Shown here: one piece after another, positions 28,427 through 37,213 of the stretch
Position numbering within the stretch: position 1 is the stretch's first letter
How the letters are laid out: the number at the start of each line of letters is the position of its first letter
Source of the DNA: Geodermatophilus sp. YIM 151500
Lineage (GTDB): Bacteria; Actinomycetota; Actinomycetes; Mycobacteriales; Geodermatophilaceae
Reading direction: 5' to 3'
Length of the DNA stretch: 64,000 nt
NCBI RefSeq assembly: GCF_025716945.1
Contig: NZ_JAOVZT010000003.1
Location: 211,898 to 275,897, forward strand
The notes under the pieces: generated by a model
The model's database searches: none
Told to the model about the DNA's origin: nothing
The model's input: the letters and a program-made list of their open reading frames with translations, nothing else
Made by a program: the position numbers and the translations under genes

Positions 28427-28939
28427 TCATCGGTTCGTCCGGCCGCGCAGTTGCTCATCACAACACCGGGCGAATTCCTCCACCCCGACGGCGATGCTGC
28501 CCACGCTCCGGACGAGAACGGCGACGGTTCCGCGGGCGAACAGCACGCACGCAGGGTCGTTCCGGGAAGAGGTGAAGCAGACGTCACCGAAGTCAGGCGG
28601 CTCCGCGGGCTGGAGCATGTTCACCATCTGCGTCGCGAGGAGGTCCATCACCGAGGCCCGCGCATCCACGGACGAGTCGCACTCTGCCGCGACGATTTCG
28701 ACCACGAGGCCGCCGGTCGTGCGGCGCCCCTTCTGAGCAATGAAATACCGCCGGACCCGCTCTGCGTGCAGGCGATCCGGGTAGTCGTTCGCCCCGGCCA
28801 GCGAGAATCCGGCCGGAACGCATGGCTGGAAGGCGACAAGGACGGTCGCGGCGGTCCGGGACTCCACTGGTCGCGCCCACCGCTCGAATTCATACGCACG
28901 TTCCTGGCGCCGGCGTCGATCGGCGAGGCCGTCTGTCAT
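28427..28939 (-). CDS. Unknown 170-residue protein of the protease cassette
   Basis: I do not recognise this protein. It begins with a highly charged stretch (MTDGLADRRRRQERAYEFE), then has an alternating hydrophobic pattern (TAATVLVAFQP, GGLVVEIVAAE, TVAVLVRSVG) suggesting a compact alpha/beta fold, and closes with FARCCDEQLRGRTNR. There are no membrane segments. Its ATG overlaps the stop of the upstream gene (ATGA at 28936-28939), and the protease gene begins 39 bp after its stop, so it is translated as part of the cassette. It could be an inhibitor, chaperone or adaptor for the two enzymes; that is speculation. Confidence 0.65.
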   Translation of the reverse strand: MTDGLADRRRRQERAYEFERWARPVESRTAATVLVAFQPCVPAGFSLAGANDYPDRLHAERVRRYFIAQKGRRTTGGLVVEIVAAECDSSVDARASVMDLLATQMVNMLQPAEPPDFGDVCFTSSRNDPACVLFARGTVAVLVRSVGSIAVGVEEFARCCDEQLRGRTNR

Positions 28940-30237
28940 GTCACCTGCCTCTGCGTTCTGGACGCCGCCGGACGAGTGTTGCTGACACTCCCCGGCTGGG
29001 CGAGTTGTTCGCGGTAGTCGAAGGCGGCCGGATCGGCGAACTGGACGCCGTAGGGAAGGAAGACGGAACGCATCGTCGGATGAGGCGTCTGCGGGTTGCT
29101 GGGATCCTCGAAACCGTTGACCAGGTAGCAGAGGTCCCAGATCCGGCTGTCCGCGACGGTGTCGGTCTTCCACGCGACCTCGTGGTACAGCAACGTGCTG
29201 CCGGGGGAGGGTGCAGTCGATGACGGGAGGAAGCCGATCCCGGGATCCCACCACTGCCCGAACCCGATCGGGATCAAGGGATTCACTGCGCCCGTCAGGA
29301 TCTCGCCCTCCCAGAGATCGCATCCAACGAGGTTGGCCAGTGTGGTGATGGCGCAGGCGCAATCGCTGCAGTTCACCTTCTCGCCATTGCCGAAGCCGCC
29401 GGCGAGTCGTTCGAGAAACTTCGTCAGTTCGAATGTGTTGCCGATGGCGTAGTGCGGCATCGTCGCGGCGACGTCGTAGACCACGCGGGCCGCGTTTGCA
29501 TTCGTCCCACCCCAGTTGAGGGCCTGAGCGAGCCCGTTCGCCACCGCATCGAACGGATCCTGCACCCCGGGGGCTGGGGGAACGCCACACGCGTAGGCAA
29601 GTGCCGTTGCCCACGGGTTCTGGTTACTGCCAGGAGTCTGGCTCCACGGACCCCGCGGAGCGCGACGGAGGACGTAGATCCGGTGTGCGCTCCGGTTCGT
29701 GTCCCAGAACGTGTTGCCGACGAGGCAGCGGAACTGCCACTGCCATTCGATGTCATGAACACCGGGATTCGAGCCGAGCGTGTGGTTGTCGAGCGGCATC
29801 TGCACGAACTCGGGTACGGAAACCCCGTTCGCGAAGTTCACTCGTATCGGGTTGATCGCCCCGAGGACGCCGCCACCGCTCGCGGAAACCCAGGCGACCG
29901 ATGTCCCGGGACCGGCCGTGAAGCGCACCGCTACGAAGACGTTCTCCCCCGCTGTCTCCTCGATGCAGTATGCGGCCGGGCTGACCGTCGTCCCGGGAGA
30001 CTGTCCGCTTCTCCACTCGGGCAACTGGACCGGTAGCGAGCGGTCATAGCGAATGTTGATCGCGTCGTTCGTGAATGCCGAAGGGTCGTGGTTGAACATG
30101 ATCGCATCGACGTGCACCCGGCAAGTCGGGGGTATCGGCGGCACGACCAACCGACCGATGAGCCGGTGCAGCGGGCCGGCGATCCACCGGCCCAGGGCCG
30201 ACGCTGTGCCTCGCAGGATCCGGTGGTGCAGGACCAT
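28936..30237 (-). CDS. Transglutaminase-like cysteine protein, unknown family
   Basis: The 433-residue protein has a C-terminal region with a possible Cys-His-Asp triad in transglutaminase-like order: NCSDCACAITTLANLVG (near 287-303), LLYHEVAWK (His near 351) and SRIWDLCYLVNG (Asp near 367). The N-terminal half contains strand-rich sequence (VAVRFTAGPGTSVAWVSASG, HDIEWQWQFRC) that may be a beta-sandwich. No signal peptide is obvious; residues 1-40 are basic and amphipathic. It is the first gene of the cassette, with AGGAGG before the ATG. Transglutaminase-fold proteins can be peptidases or cross-linkers; the assignment is by motif order only. Confidence 0.6.
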   Translation of the reverse strand: MVLHHRILRGTASALGRWIAGPLHRLIGRLVVPPIPPTCRVHVDAIMFNHDPSAFTNDAINIRYDRSLPVQLPEWRSGQSPGTTVSPAAYCIEETAGENVFVAVRFTAGPGTSVAWVSASGGGVLGAINPIRVNFANGVSVPEFVQMPLDNHTLGSNPGVHDIEWQWQFRCLVGNTFWDTNRSAHRIYVLRRAPRGPWSQTPGSNQNPWATALAYACGVPPAPGVQDPFDAVANGLAQALNWGGTNANAARVVYDVAATMPHYAIGNTFELTKFLERLAGGFGNGEKVNCSDCACAITTLANLVGCDLWEGEILTGAVNPLIPIGFGQWWDPGIGFLPSSTAPSPGSTLLYHEVAWKTDTVADSRIWDLCYLVNGFEDPSNPQTPHPTMRSVFLPYGVQFADPAAFDYREQLAQPGSVSNTRPAASRTQRQVT

Positions 30238-30827
30238 GCCCTCCTGCCTCCTCGCCCGACCTCCTGGTTCGCCGACACGTCATAGCCCGGAGGACGCGAC
30301 GTGCGGGACGAGGTCTGCTGGGTCCTCAACGACGGCTTTGCCTTCGTCTCCATCAGGAGCGTAGGACCAGCCAGGCATGGCCAGCGAGCGACTGGAGGCA
30401 CCGGTTCCGCCTGACGTTGGCCACCCGGGCTGCCCCGTGAGGTGGCGCTGGCGCTGCACGGGGACGACGTCGACCTCGACGGGGGTGCTGCGACCCGACG
30501 GATGCTGGCGCGGGCCTCGTGAGGGTGACCTGCTGCGGATGAGTGACCGATGTCGGGATGTGTTCACCGGGGTGCAGGTCTCCGCCGTCCGGCCCCATGG
30601 TCGCCGGGCACCTGAGCTCGCTGCCGACCACTCGATCGCCGAGGGCCGGGCTATCGCGGCTGACGGCCCGCTGTGCCCGGACCGCTCGCCCGGCCGTCCG
30701 TGCCTGGTCCTCGACGGCAGTGTCGCAGATCGGACGAAATCGAGCGCTTCCAGCGAGTTGCATCTCGGACCGGCCCACCCTGGATTCCGGGTCGGTCGTT
30801 CATGCCAGCCGTGTGCGCAGGCATCGT
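30238..30827. other. Gene-poor boundary stretch
   Basis: These 590 bp lie between the start of the low-GC cassette and the end of the Rph-like gene. No open frame looks like a protein. A 32-codon minus-strand tail (LAMPGWSYAPDGDEGKAV..., ending at 30280) has ordinary protein composition and might be a gene remnant. The stretch must contain the cassette promoter and may be an insertion boundary. Confidence 0.4.
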
Positions 30828-33224
30828 TCACGCCGGCTGCTCGATCGTGACCGTCCCCGCGGCGCCGTCGACGGTGATCACCTGCCCGGTCCTCAGGCGC
30901 TCGGTGGCGCCCGGGACGCAGATCACCACGGGGATGCCGTACTCCCGGGCGACGGTCGGCCCGTGCGCCATGACCGCGCCGGTCTCGGTGACGAGCCCGC
31001 CCGCGGTGAGGAACAGCGGCGTCCAGCCCGGGTCGGTCGTCGGCGCGACCAGGATCTCGCCCGGCTCGATGGACGCGCTGGCCGGCTCGTGGACCACGCG
31101 GGCGCGGCCGCGGACCCGCCCGGGGGCCGCCCCGGTGCCGGTGAGCGTGCGCTCGTCCGATGCGCGAGCCGGTAGCAGCGCCTCCACGTCGGTGCCGTCG
31201 GAGAGCAGGGCGACCGGCACGGTCCGCCGCCGCAGCTCCCGCGCGTGCTCCGACCGCCGCCCGGCGACCACCTCGCGCAGGTCGTCACCGCGCTCCACCG
31301 CCGTGCGCAGCTCGGGCAGCGTGAGGAACATGACGTCGTCCGCGCGCTCGAGGAGCCCCTCCGCCCGGAGCCGGGCACCGAGGAGGAGGAGGCGCCGACG
31401 CCGGTCGCGCAGCGGGTACAACCCGGCGAACTTCCCCGCCTCGCGCAGCCCGCCCAGCTCCCGCGCCCGGCGCAGGAAGAGGGCCGCGAGCCGACCGCGC
31501 ACCCGGCGGCTGCGTCGTGTCCGCTGGACGAGCTCGTCGAGCATCGCCTCGGCCCGGGCGGCGGCGTGTTCGAACCTCCGGTCGGGGGCCTGCTCGGGAT
31601 CGGTGACGCGCAGGTAGTTGGCGAGCATCGCGAACACCGGCGTCGGATCCTCCGACCAGCGCGGCACGCCGACGTCGACCTCCCCGACGGACCTGATGCC
31701 GTAGATGTCGAGGAACGCGCCCAGGCCGCAGTCCGGCAGCTCCCCGTCCAGGTAGGCAGCGGCGAGCTCGTCCGGCGGCGTGCCCAGCAGCATCTCGCGG
31801 TAGGGCGCGGCCCGCCGGGCCACCTGCCAGAGCGCGAGGTCCATCTCGATCGTGACGTTGTGCGGCATGCCACCGAGCACGGTGCGCACCTCGTCGGCGC
31901 TCGCGATCCCCTCGAGCAGCGGGGGCAGCGCGGCCGAGACCAGGAGTCCGCTGACGACGGGCCAGATGACCCCGTCGAGCCGTGCGCTCCCAGCCGATCG
32001 CTCCTCGACCAGGTCCAGCAGCTCCGCGGCCGTGGACGGGTCGGCCACCGGTTGCCGCCGGAGGCGCTCGATCTCGCCGAACACGCGTGCCCGAGCCGCC
32101 GCGGGCCGGGTCAGCGCGCGCAGGATCCCGACCACCGCCCGCGGCCCCGTCCTCAGCGCGCCGGTGCCGCGCCGGCGGGAGGCCCGCCCCGGGGCGAACC
32201 GCGGATCGTCGAGCATGTGCTCGGTCACCGCCTGCGCGCGCGGGCCGAAGTCGACGGCCATGAGCTTCACCAGCCGCCGCCGGGTCGACGGGTCGCGCAT
32301 CGCGTCGGTCAGGTCCCCGTACAGCCGCCCGCCGACGTCCACGATCTCGACCGTGAGGCCGAACGACGCGAGCATGCCCGCCAGCATCGACTTCAGCGTC
32401 GCCATGCCCATCGGCGTGACCGGCCGGAGCATGCCCTGGACGTGACCGAACTCGACGTACATCCGCGGTCCCGGGTTCATGCTCTCCGGAGGCGCCGGGA
32501 ACAGCGTGGTGATCGGCCGCGACTGCAGCAGCCACAACCTGCCGTTCCGGTCATAGGCCCACTCGACGTCCTGCGGCCCGCCGAGCCGGTGCTGCAGCCG
32601 CCGTCCGACGTCGCGCAGTTCCGCCAGCCGGGCCGGGGTGAGACAGCCCCGTTCCTCCGGGGCAGCGCCGTCCAGCACGTAGTGGTCGGCCCTCGTCGTC
32701 CCCTCGACGACCGCCTCGCCGAGTCCCGGGGCGGCGTCGACGACGGCCTCGCTCCGTGACCCGGTGAGCGGGTTGGCGGTGAACAGCACGCCCGCGACCT
32801 CGGCGTCGACCATCTTCTGGACGACGACCGCCATGCGTGCGGTGTCGTGCCGGACCCCGGCGGCTGCACGGTAGGCCATCGCTCGTCCGGCGTGCAGGGA
32901 GTCCCAGCAGGCGCGGATCGCCTCGAGCAGCTCCTCGGCGCTGGTCACCGCCAGGTACGTCTCGTGCTGGCCGGCGAAGCTCGCGTCCGGCAGGTCCTCG
33001 TCGGTGGCACTGGACCGGACCGCCACCGGCCCGCCGCCGAGCCGGTCGTACGCCGCGAGCACCTCGGCCCGCGGCACGTCGCCACGGCGATGCGCCTCGG
33101 TCGTGACGCAGAAACCGTCCGGCACGCGCTCGCCGAGCCGGATCAGCTCGGCGAGGCCGGCGGCCTTCCCGCCGACCAGGTCCCGCCGTCCCGGGTCGAT
33201 CGCGGTCAACTCGAGCACGGGCAT
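30828..33224 (-). CDS. rph: Rph-like phosphotransferase (PEP-synthase/rifampicin phosphotransferase family)
   Basis: The 798-residue protein has the three-part layout of rifampicin phosphotransferase: an ATP-grasp pyruvate-dikinase-type domain (about 1-255; LVGGKAAGLAELIRLGERVP, AVRSSATDEDLPDASFAGQH, QSRPITTLFP), a large central substrate domain, and a swivelling phosphohistidine domain with MAHGPTVAREYGIP (catalytic His near 753). Rph transfers the ATP beta-phosphate to the ansa-chain hydroxyl of rifamycins. It is somewhat shorter than the roughly 865-residue characterised enzymes, so another substrate is possible. ATG at 33224 follows GGAGGGG. It is divergent from a TetR regulator over shared direct repeats. 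Confidence 0.75.
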   Translation of the reverse strand: MPVLELTAIDPGRRDLVGGKAAGLAELIRLGERVPDGFCVTTEAHRRGDVPRAEVLAAYDRLGGGPVAVRSSATDEDLPDASFAGQHETYLAVTSAEELLEAIRACWDSLHAGRAMAYRAAAGVRHDTARMAVVVQKMVDAEVAGVLFTANPLTGSRSEAVVDAAPGLGEAVVEGTTRADHYVLDGAAPEERGCLTPARLAELRDVGRRLQHRLGGPQDVEWAYDRNGRLWLLQSRPITTLFPAPPESMNPGPRMYVEFGHVQGMLRPVTPMGMATLKSMLAGMLASFGLTVEIVDVGGRLYGDLTDAMRDPSTRRRLVKLMAVDFGPRAQAVTEHMLDDPRFAPGRASRRRGTGALRTGPRAVVGILRALTRPAAARARVFGEIERLRRQPVADPSTAAELLDLVEERSAGSARLDGVIWPVVSGLLVSAALPPLLEGIASADEVRTVLGGMPHNVTIEMDLALWQVARRAAPYREMLLGTPPDELAAAYLDGELPDCGLGAFLDIYGIRSVGEVDVGVPRWSEDPTPVFAMLANYLRVTDPEQAPDRRFEHAAARAEAMLDELVQRTRRSRRVRGRLAALFLRRARELGGLREAGKFAGLYPLRDRRRRLLLLGARLRAEGLLERADDVMFLTLPELRTAVERGDDLREVVAGRRSEHARELRRRTVPVALLSDGTDVEALLPARASDERTLTGTGAAPGRVRGRARVVHEPASASIEPGEILVAPTTDPGWTPLFLTAGGLVTETGAVMAHGPTVAREYGIPVVICVPGATERLRTGQVITVDGAAGTVTIEQPA

Positions 33225-33243
33225 GGGCACACCCCTCCGTAGG

Positions 33244-33286
33244 CAATACAGCTGCAACGCAATCGAGTCACAATACAGTCGCAATG
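33244..33286. promoter_or_regulatory. Two direct repeats, putative TetR operator between rph-like and tetR
   Basis: CAATACAGCTGCAACG (33244-33259) and CAATACAGTCGCAATG (33271-33286) agree at 13 of 16 positions and start 27 bp apart, in the 75-bp divergent region. On the minus strand TTGTGA and TGTATT, 17 bp apart, make a good -35/-10 pair for the rph-like gene, overlapping both repeats. Binding here would repress both genes. Confidence 0.6.
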
Positions 33287-33299
33287 TATGGTCTGCGGC

Positions 33300-33875
33300 A
33301 TGTCCCGTACGGTCGACCACCGCGAGCGCCGGGAACTGCTCGCCGACGCGGTGATGCGGCTCGCGGCCACGCGTGGCCTGGAAGCGGTGAGCCTGCGGCA
33401 CGTGGCGGCCGAGGCAGGCGTCTCGACCGGGATGGTGCAGCACTACTTCCGCACCAAGGACGAGATGATGACGTTCGCCCTCGGCATGGTCGTGGACCGG
33501 ATCCGCGAACGATCACAGGCGGCGGCCGTGCCGACGTCGCCGTACCGACTCGTCCGCGACCTGCTGCTCGAGGTGCTGCCCCTCGACGAGACGCGCCGGC
33601 TCGAGAACCACGTCGTGCTCGCCTTCCTCGCCTACGCCGCGGTGAAGCCGTCGCTCGCGTCCGGGCTGCGCGAGTCCGCCGCACAGATGCGCGCGTTCCT
33701 CGCCGACCAGGTGCGAGCGGCCGGGAGGGACGGCGTCGACCCGGAACGTGCGGCGGCCGGGCTCCTCGCGCTCGTCGACGGCCTCGGGCTGCAGCTGCTG
33801 TCGCGGCAGCTCGCCGAGGAGGAGGCGGTCGCCGCGCTCGACGCGCAGCTCGCGCTGCTGCTCGGCCCGGCCTAG
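33300..33875 (+). CDS. TetR-family transcriptional regulator
   Basis: The 191-residue protein has the TetR helix-turn-helix (SLRHVAAEAGVSTGMVQHYF) near residues 33-52 and an all-helical ligand-binding remainder. ATG at 33300 (MSRTVDHRERRELL) is preferred to ATG 33288 because TetR proteins typically begin close to this point and repeat two ends at 33286; neither start has a Shine-Dalgarno sequence. Being divergent from the Rph-like gene over paired repeats, it is most likely its repressor and an autoregulator. Confidence 0.88.
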   Translation: MSRTVDHRERRELLADAVMRLAATRGLEAVSLRHVAAEAGVSTGMVQHYFRTKDEMMTFALGMVVDRIRERSQAAAVPTSPYRLVRDLLLEVLPLDETRRLENHVVLAFLAYAAVKPSLASGLRESAAQMRAFLADQVRAAGRDGVDPERAAAGLLALVDGLGLQLLSRQLAEEEAVAALDAQLALLLGPA

Positions 33876-34012
33876 GCACCGCCCGCAGGGGTCGGGCGGA
33901 CGCGGTCGGCGGGCGGTGGAGTGCGCTCCGCGCGCTCCTTGCCCCGCTCCGTCCACCGCTGAACGATGGGTCGATCCCCACGCGCCGGTCGCCCACGGTC
34001 GGGAGCGCAGTG

Positions 34013-34732
34013 ATGGCTACCTTCGTCATCGTCCACGGAGCCTGGTCGGGGGCGCACGCCTGGCGGTGGGTGCGCCCGCTGCTGCGCGACGCGGGACACG
34101 AGGTCTTCACCCCGTCCCTGACCGGACTGGGTGAGCGGGCGCACCTGGCCCACCCCGGGATCGATCTCGACACGCACGTCGAGGACGTCGTGGCCGTGCT
34201 CCGCTACGAGGACCTCCGGGACGTGGTCCTCGTCGGGCACAGCTACGGCGGCATGGTCATCTCCGGGGTCGCGGACCGGGAACGCGACCGGCTGGCACAA
34301 CTCGTCTACCTGGACGCCGACGTCCCGCTGGACGGTCAGTCGGAGTTCGACCTCCTGGAGCCGGAGGAGGCGGCGGAGTACGCGGCAGCGGCCCGGTCAC
34401 GCGGTGACGGTTGGCGGATCCCGCCTCCCTTCCCGGACCCCCTACCCCCGGGGCTGCCTGCCGCCGTGGCCTGGACGGTCGCACGGATGGTGCCCCACCC
34501 GCTGCGGACCCTGACGCAACCGCTGCACCTGGTCGACGACGCGGCCGTGGAGCCGCCGCGGACCTACGTCCTGTGCAGCGAGGGCAAGCACGGCCAACCC
34601 GTACCGGCGTACGTGCAGCGGATCTCCGCCGACCCGCAGTGGCGGGTGATCGAAGTGGAGGCGGGTCACGCGGCGCACGTGACCGCTCCGGAGGCCCTCG
34701 TCGGCACCCTCGTCGAGATCGCGACGTCCTGA
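34013..34732 (+). CDS. Alpha/beta-fold hydrolase
   Basis: The 239-residue protein has the N-terminal oxyanion motif VHGAWSGAHAW, the nucleophile elbow VGHSYGG (Ser near 79), and a terminal His in EAGHAAHV. It is close in pattern to the esterase branch that includes salicylate-binding esterases and EstC-like enzymes. It should hydrolyse an ester or amide in the cytosol. GGGAG precedes the ATG at 34013. It lies 137 bp after the TetR gene on the same strand. Confidence 0.88.
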   Translation: MATFVIVHGAWSGAHAWRWVRPLLRDAGHEVFTPSLTGLGERAHLAHPGIDLDTHVEDVVAVLRYEDLRDVVLVGHSYGGMVISGVADRERDRLAQLVYLDADVPLDGQSEFDLLEPEEAAEYAAAARSRGDGWRIPPPFPDPLPPGLPAAVAWTVARMVPHPLRTLTQPLHLVDDAAVEPPRTYVLCSEGKHGQPVPAYVQRISADPQWRVIEVEAGHAAHVTAPEALVGTLVEIATS

Positions 34733-34862
34733 TCCCACCCGCTGCCGCGGGACCCTGTCCACAGGTGTCCCGCGGCATCGCCCCGTCCCGGCCTCGGGTC
34801 GTCCGTCGAGGAGGGCGCGACCGGTCCTCGGTTCGGCGAACCGGACGGGCACCCTCCCCCTT

Positions 34863-36053
34863 TCAGGCGGGCGGGATGTTCTGGTTGACGTGGAAGGCGT
34901 TGTCGGGGTCGCACTTCGCCTTCACCTCCGCGAGCCGTCGATGGTTCTGGTCGCCGTACGCCTCGCGGACGCGGACGGTGCCCTCGTCGGCGTCGAGGAA
35001 GTTGACGTAGACGCCGGCGGCGGGGTGCGGCTCGAGCGCGTCGAGGAATGCCCGCACCCAGGCGGTCTCGGCCGCGCCGAGCTCGTCGGACTCATCGGGG
35101 AGCCACACGCCATCGATGACGACGGCGTGGGGGGCTTCGCGACCTCCGAAGGCGGTGGCACCACGCGGGACTCGGGCGACGGCGCCCCCGAAGTGGAACA
35201 TCCCCGCGTACGAGCGCGGCGAGCGGGCGGCGTAGCCGTGACCGGCGACGGCGTCGATCACCTCGTCGGAGAGGCCGTCGAGGTTCGTGGCCTTCCAGTA
35301 GTAGTGCCACCCGTGGGGAACCGTGTCGTCGATGCTCCGCTGGTGGTCGGCGTACGGCATCGGGGAGATCAGGTCGATGAGCGGTGACCCGAACGCGCGC
35401 AGGTCCCGCAGGGCGCGCTCGCCTGCCTCGACCCCGCCCGCGTAGCAGCAGCCGACGGCGATCGCGGGCCGCCAGTGCAGCTCCTCGGGGATGACCGGAA
35501 GCGGCGGGACGGTCCCGAACTTGACGACCGTGCCGAGCTCGTCGGCAGCGTCGGCGACGAAGTCCCGGTAGAAGCGCAGCACGTCGGCGGTGTCGTCGGC
35601 CGCCCAGAACACCGGCCCGGCCGTCACCGTCGGGCCGACGGGGTGCAGCGCGAACTGGAAGGACGTGACGACGCCGAAGTTGCCACCGCCGCCTCGGAGC
35701 GCCCAGAACAGGTCGGGGTGCTCGTAGGTCGACGCCCGGACGATGCTGCCCTCGGCCGTGACGACGTCGGCGGCGAGCAGGTTGTCGACGGCCAGCCCGT
35801 GCCTGCGCATGAGCCAGCCGATGCCACCGCCCGGGGTGAGCCCGCCGACACCGGTGTGGCTCACGATGCCCCCCGTCGTGGCCAGCCCGTGGGCCTGCGT
35901 CTCGTGGTCGACATCGCCCCACAGGGCGCCACCCTGCACCCGGGCCGTCCGGGTGACGGGATCCACCAGCACGGCTCGCATCGGCGAGAGGTCGACGACG
36001 AGCCCGTCGTCGCAGAGCGCGATGCCCGCCACGTTGTGACCGCCGCCCCGCAC
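34863..36053 (-). pseudogene. BBE-type FAD-linked oxidoreductase, N-terminally truncated
   Basis: The open frame covers 396 residues beginning exactly at VRGGGHNVAG, the FAD-linking histidine motif of berberine-bridge-enzyme-like (FAD_binding_4 plus BBE) flavoproteins. Family members carry about 65-70 residues before this motif (the first FAD-binding sub-domain). Here the upstream sequence in the same frame (EHLAVRGGGH) soon reaches a TAG, and only about 100 bp remain before the HxlR gene. The rest is intact, including GVGGLTPGGGIGW and the BBE tail YGDQNHRRLAEVKAKCDPDN. The second FAD-linking Cys of BBE proper is absent. I treat it as a probable pseudogene; a GTG start at 36053 could still express the fragment. 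Confidence 0.75.
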
Positions 36054-36153
36054 GGCGAGGTGCTCGACGGGGTCATCGCACTACCGGGGACGGCGGCTGT
36101 GCAGTCACGAATCTGGACTTCTCAGGCGGGGCCGACGGCGCGACAGTGGTGTC

Positions 36154-36954
36154 GTGCGGACGTACGGCCAGTACTGCCCCATCGCCCGCGGGGCCGAGAT
36201 CTTCGCCGAGCGCTGGACGCCACTGATCATCCGCAACCTGCACGTGGGCTGCGGAACCTTCGGCGAGATCCTAGAGGGCGCGCCCGGGCTCTCCCGCACC
36301 CTGCTGTCGCAGCGCCTCAAGCACCTCGAACGGCTCGGCATCGTCGAGTCGACCGCCAAGGCCGACGGGCGCGGGCGCCGGTACGAGCTCACCCCCGCGG
36401 GTCGCGACCTGTTCACCGTCTGCAGGTCGCTCGGCGAGTGGGGCGCCCACTGGCTCGAGATCGCTCCCGAGCACCTCGATCCCTTCGTGGCACTGTGGTC
36501 GATGTGCAACGCGCTCCGCCGGGACCGGCTCCCGGCGGGACGCGTCGTCATCCGCTTCGACTTCACCGGTCGCGCCCGGCACGAGCGGTACTGGCTCATC
36601 ATCGAGCGCGGCGACACCGAGATCTGCAAGGAGTACCCCGGCCTCGACGAGGACCTGTACGTGACCGCCGAGTCCGAGGCCTTCGTGAAGTGGCACGCCG
36701 GCCGGCTCAGCTGGGCCGAGGCCACGTGCGATCGCCGGATCCGTCTCGCCGGTCCCGCGCAGCTCGTGCGGGCCTTTCCCACCTGGAACGCCCGGAGCGC
36801 GTTCGCCCACATCGAACCGGTCGTCCGGACGGCGCAGCCCGCCCCGCTGCCGTGGCCGCCCGTCAGGCGGCCGCCCAGAGCACGGCGAGCGTCGCACCCG
36901 AGCCGACGACGGCCGCGCCGTAGCAGAGCACCGCGACGGTCCGCTTCTTCTTGA
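36154..36954 (+). CDS. HxlR-family transcriptional regulator
   Basis: The 266-residue protein begins VRTYGQYCPIARGAEIFAERW, the Cys-containing HxlR start, followed by a winged helix-turn-helix (FGEILEGAPGLSRTLLSQRLKHLE and a LGIVESTAKADGRGRRYELT wing). Residues 110-220 form an added C-terminal domain, likely a sterol-carrier-like or ligand-binding region. The last 30 residues are Arg/Pro/Ser-rich and are encoded opposite the end of frdD, so the true end of the functional protein is probably near residue 235. The regulator is divergent from the truncated flavoprotein gene, a usual HxlR target arrangement. Confidence 0.85.
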   Translation: MRTYGQYCPIARGAEIFAERWTPLIIRNLHVGCGTFGEILEGAPGLSRTLLSQRLKHLERLGIVESTAKADGRGRRYELTPAGRDLFTVCRSLGEWGAHWLEIAPEHLDPFVALWSMCNALRRDRLPAGRVVIRFDFTGRARHERYWLIIERGDTEICKEYPGLDEDLYVTAESEAFVKWHAGRLSWAEATCDRRIRLAGPAQLVRAFPTWNARSAFAHIEPVVRTAQPAPLPWPPVRRPPRARRASHPSRRRPRRSRAPRRSASS

Positions 36955-37213
36955 TCTGCAGACCGTCGTACAGCGTGTAGCGGAAGCGGTGGGCGCTGTG
37001 CACCAGCAGCAGCACGAAGGTGCCCAGCAGGACCACGAAGGTCACCGGGTGCCCGACGACGGCGAGCAGGTGCTGGTGGTCGGGCGGGTCGAGCCAGCCC
37101 AGCGGGAAGGCCAGGCCGAACAGGAGGGCCAGGCTGGGGAGGAGCACCGCCGCCGCCACCCCGCCCGCGCTGAACGCGAGCCACACGAGCGGCTGGACCC
37201 GCCGCCTGCTCAC
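36863..37213 (-). CDS. frdD: Fumarate reductase membrane anchor subunit D
   Basis: The 116-residue protein has three predicted membrane helices (VWLAFSAGGVAAAVLLP, HPVTFVVLLGTFVLLLVHS, VAVLCYGAAVVGSGATL) and the histidine-containing HSAHRFRYTLYDGLQIKKK segment characteristic of FrdD. It anchors the soluble subunits and helps form the quinone site. Its GTG overlaps the TGA of frdC (37210-37213). The gene's last 92 bp overlap the convergent HxlR gene. Confidence 0.85.
   Translation of the reverse strand: MSRRRVQPLVWLAFSAGGVAAAVLLPSLALLFGLAFPLGWLDPPDHQHLLAVVGHPVTFVVLLGTFVLLLVHSAHRFRYTLYDGLQIKKKRTVAVLCYGAAVVGSGATLAVLWAAA

Noticed and set aside
30280-30831. 183-codon minus-strand frame between the cassette and rph-like genes
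   Set aside because: Most of it has random Arg/Pro/Ser/Thr composition; only the last 32 codons look protein-like, not enough for a gene call.
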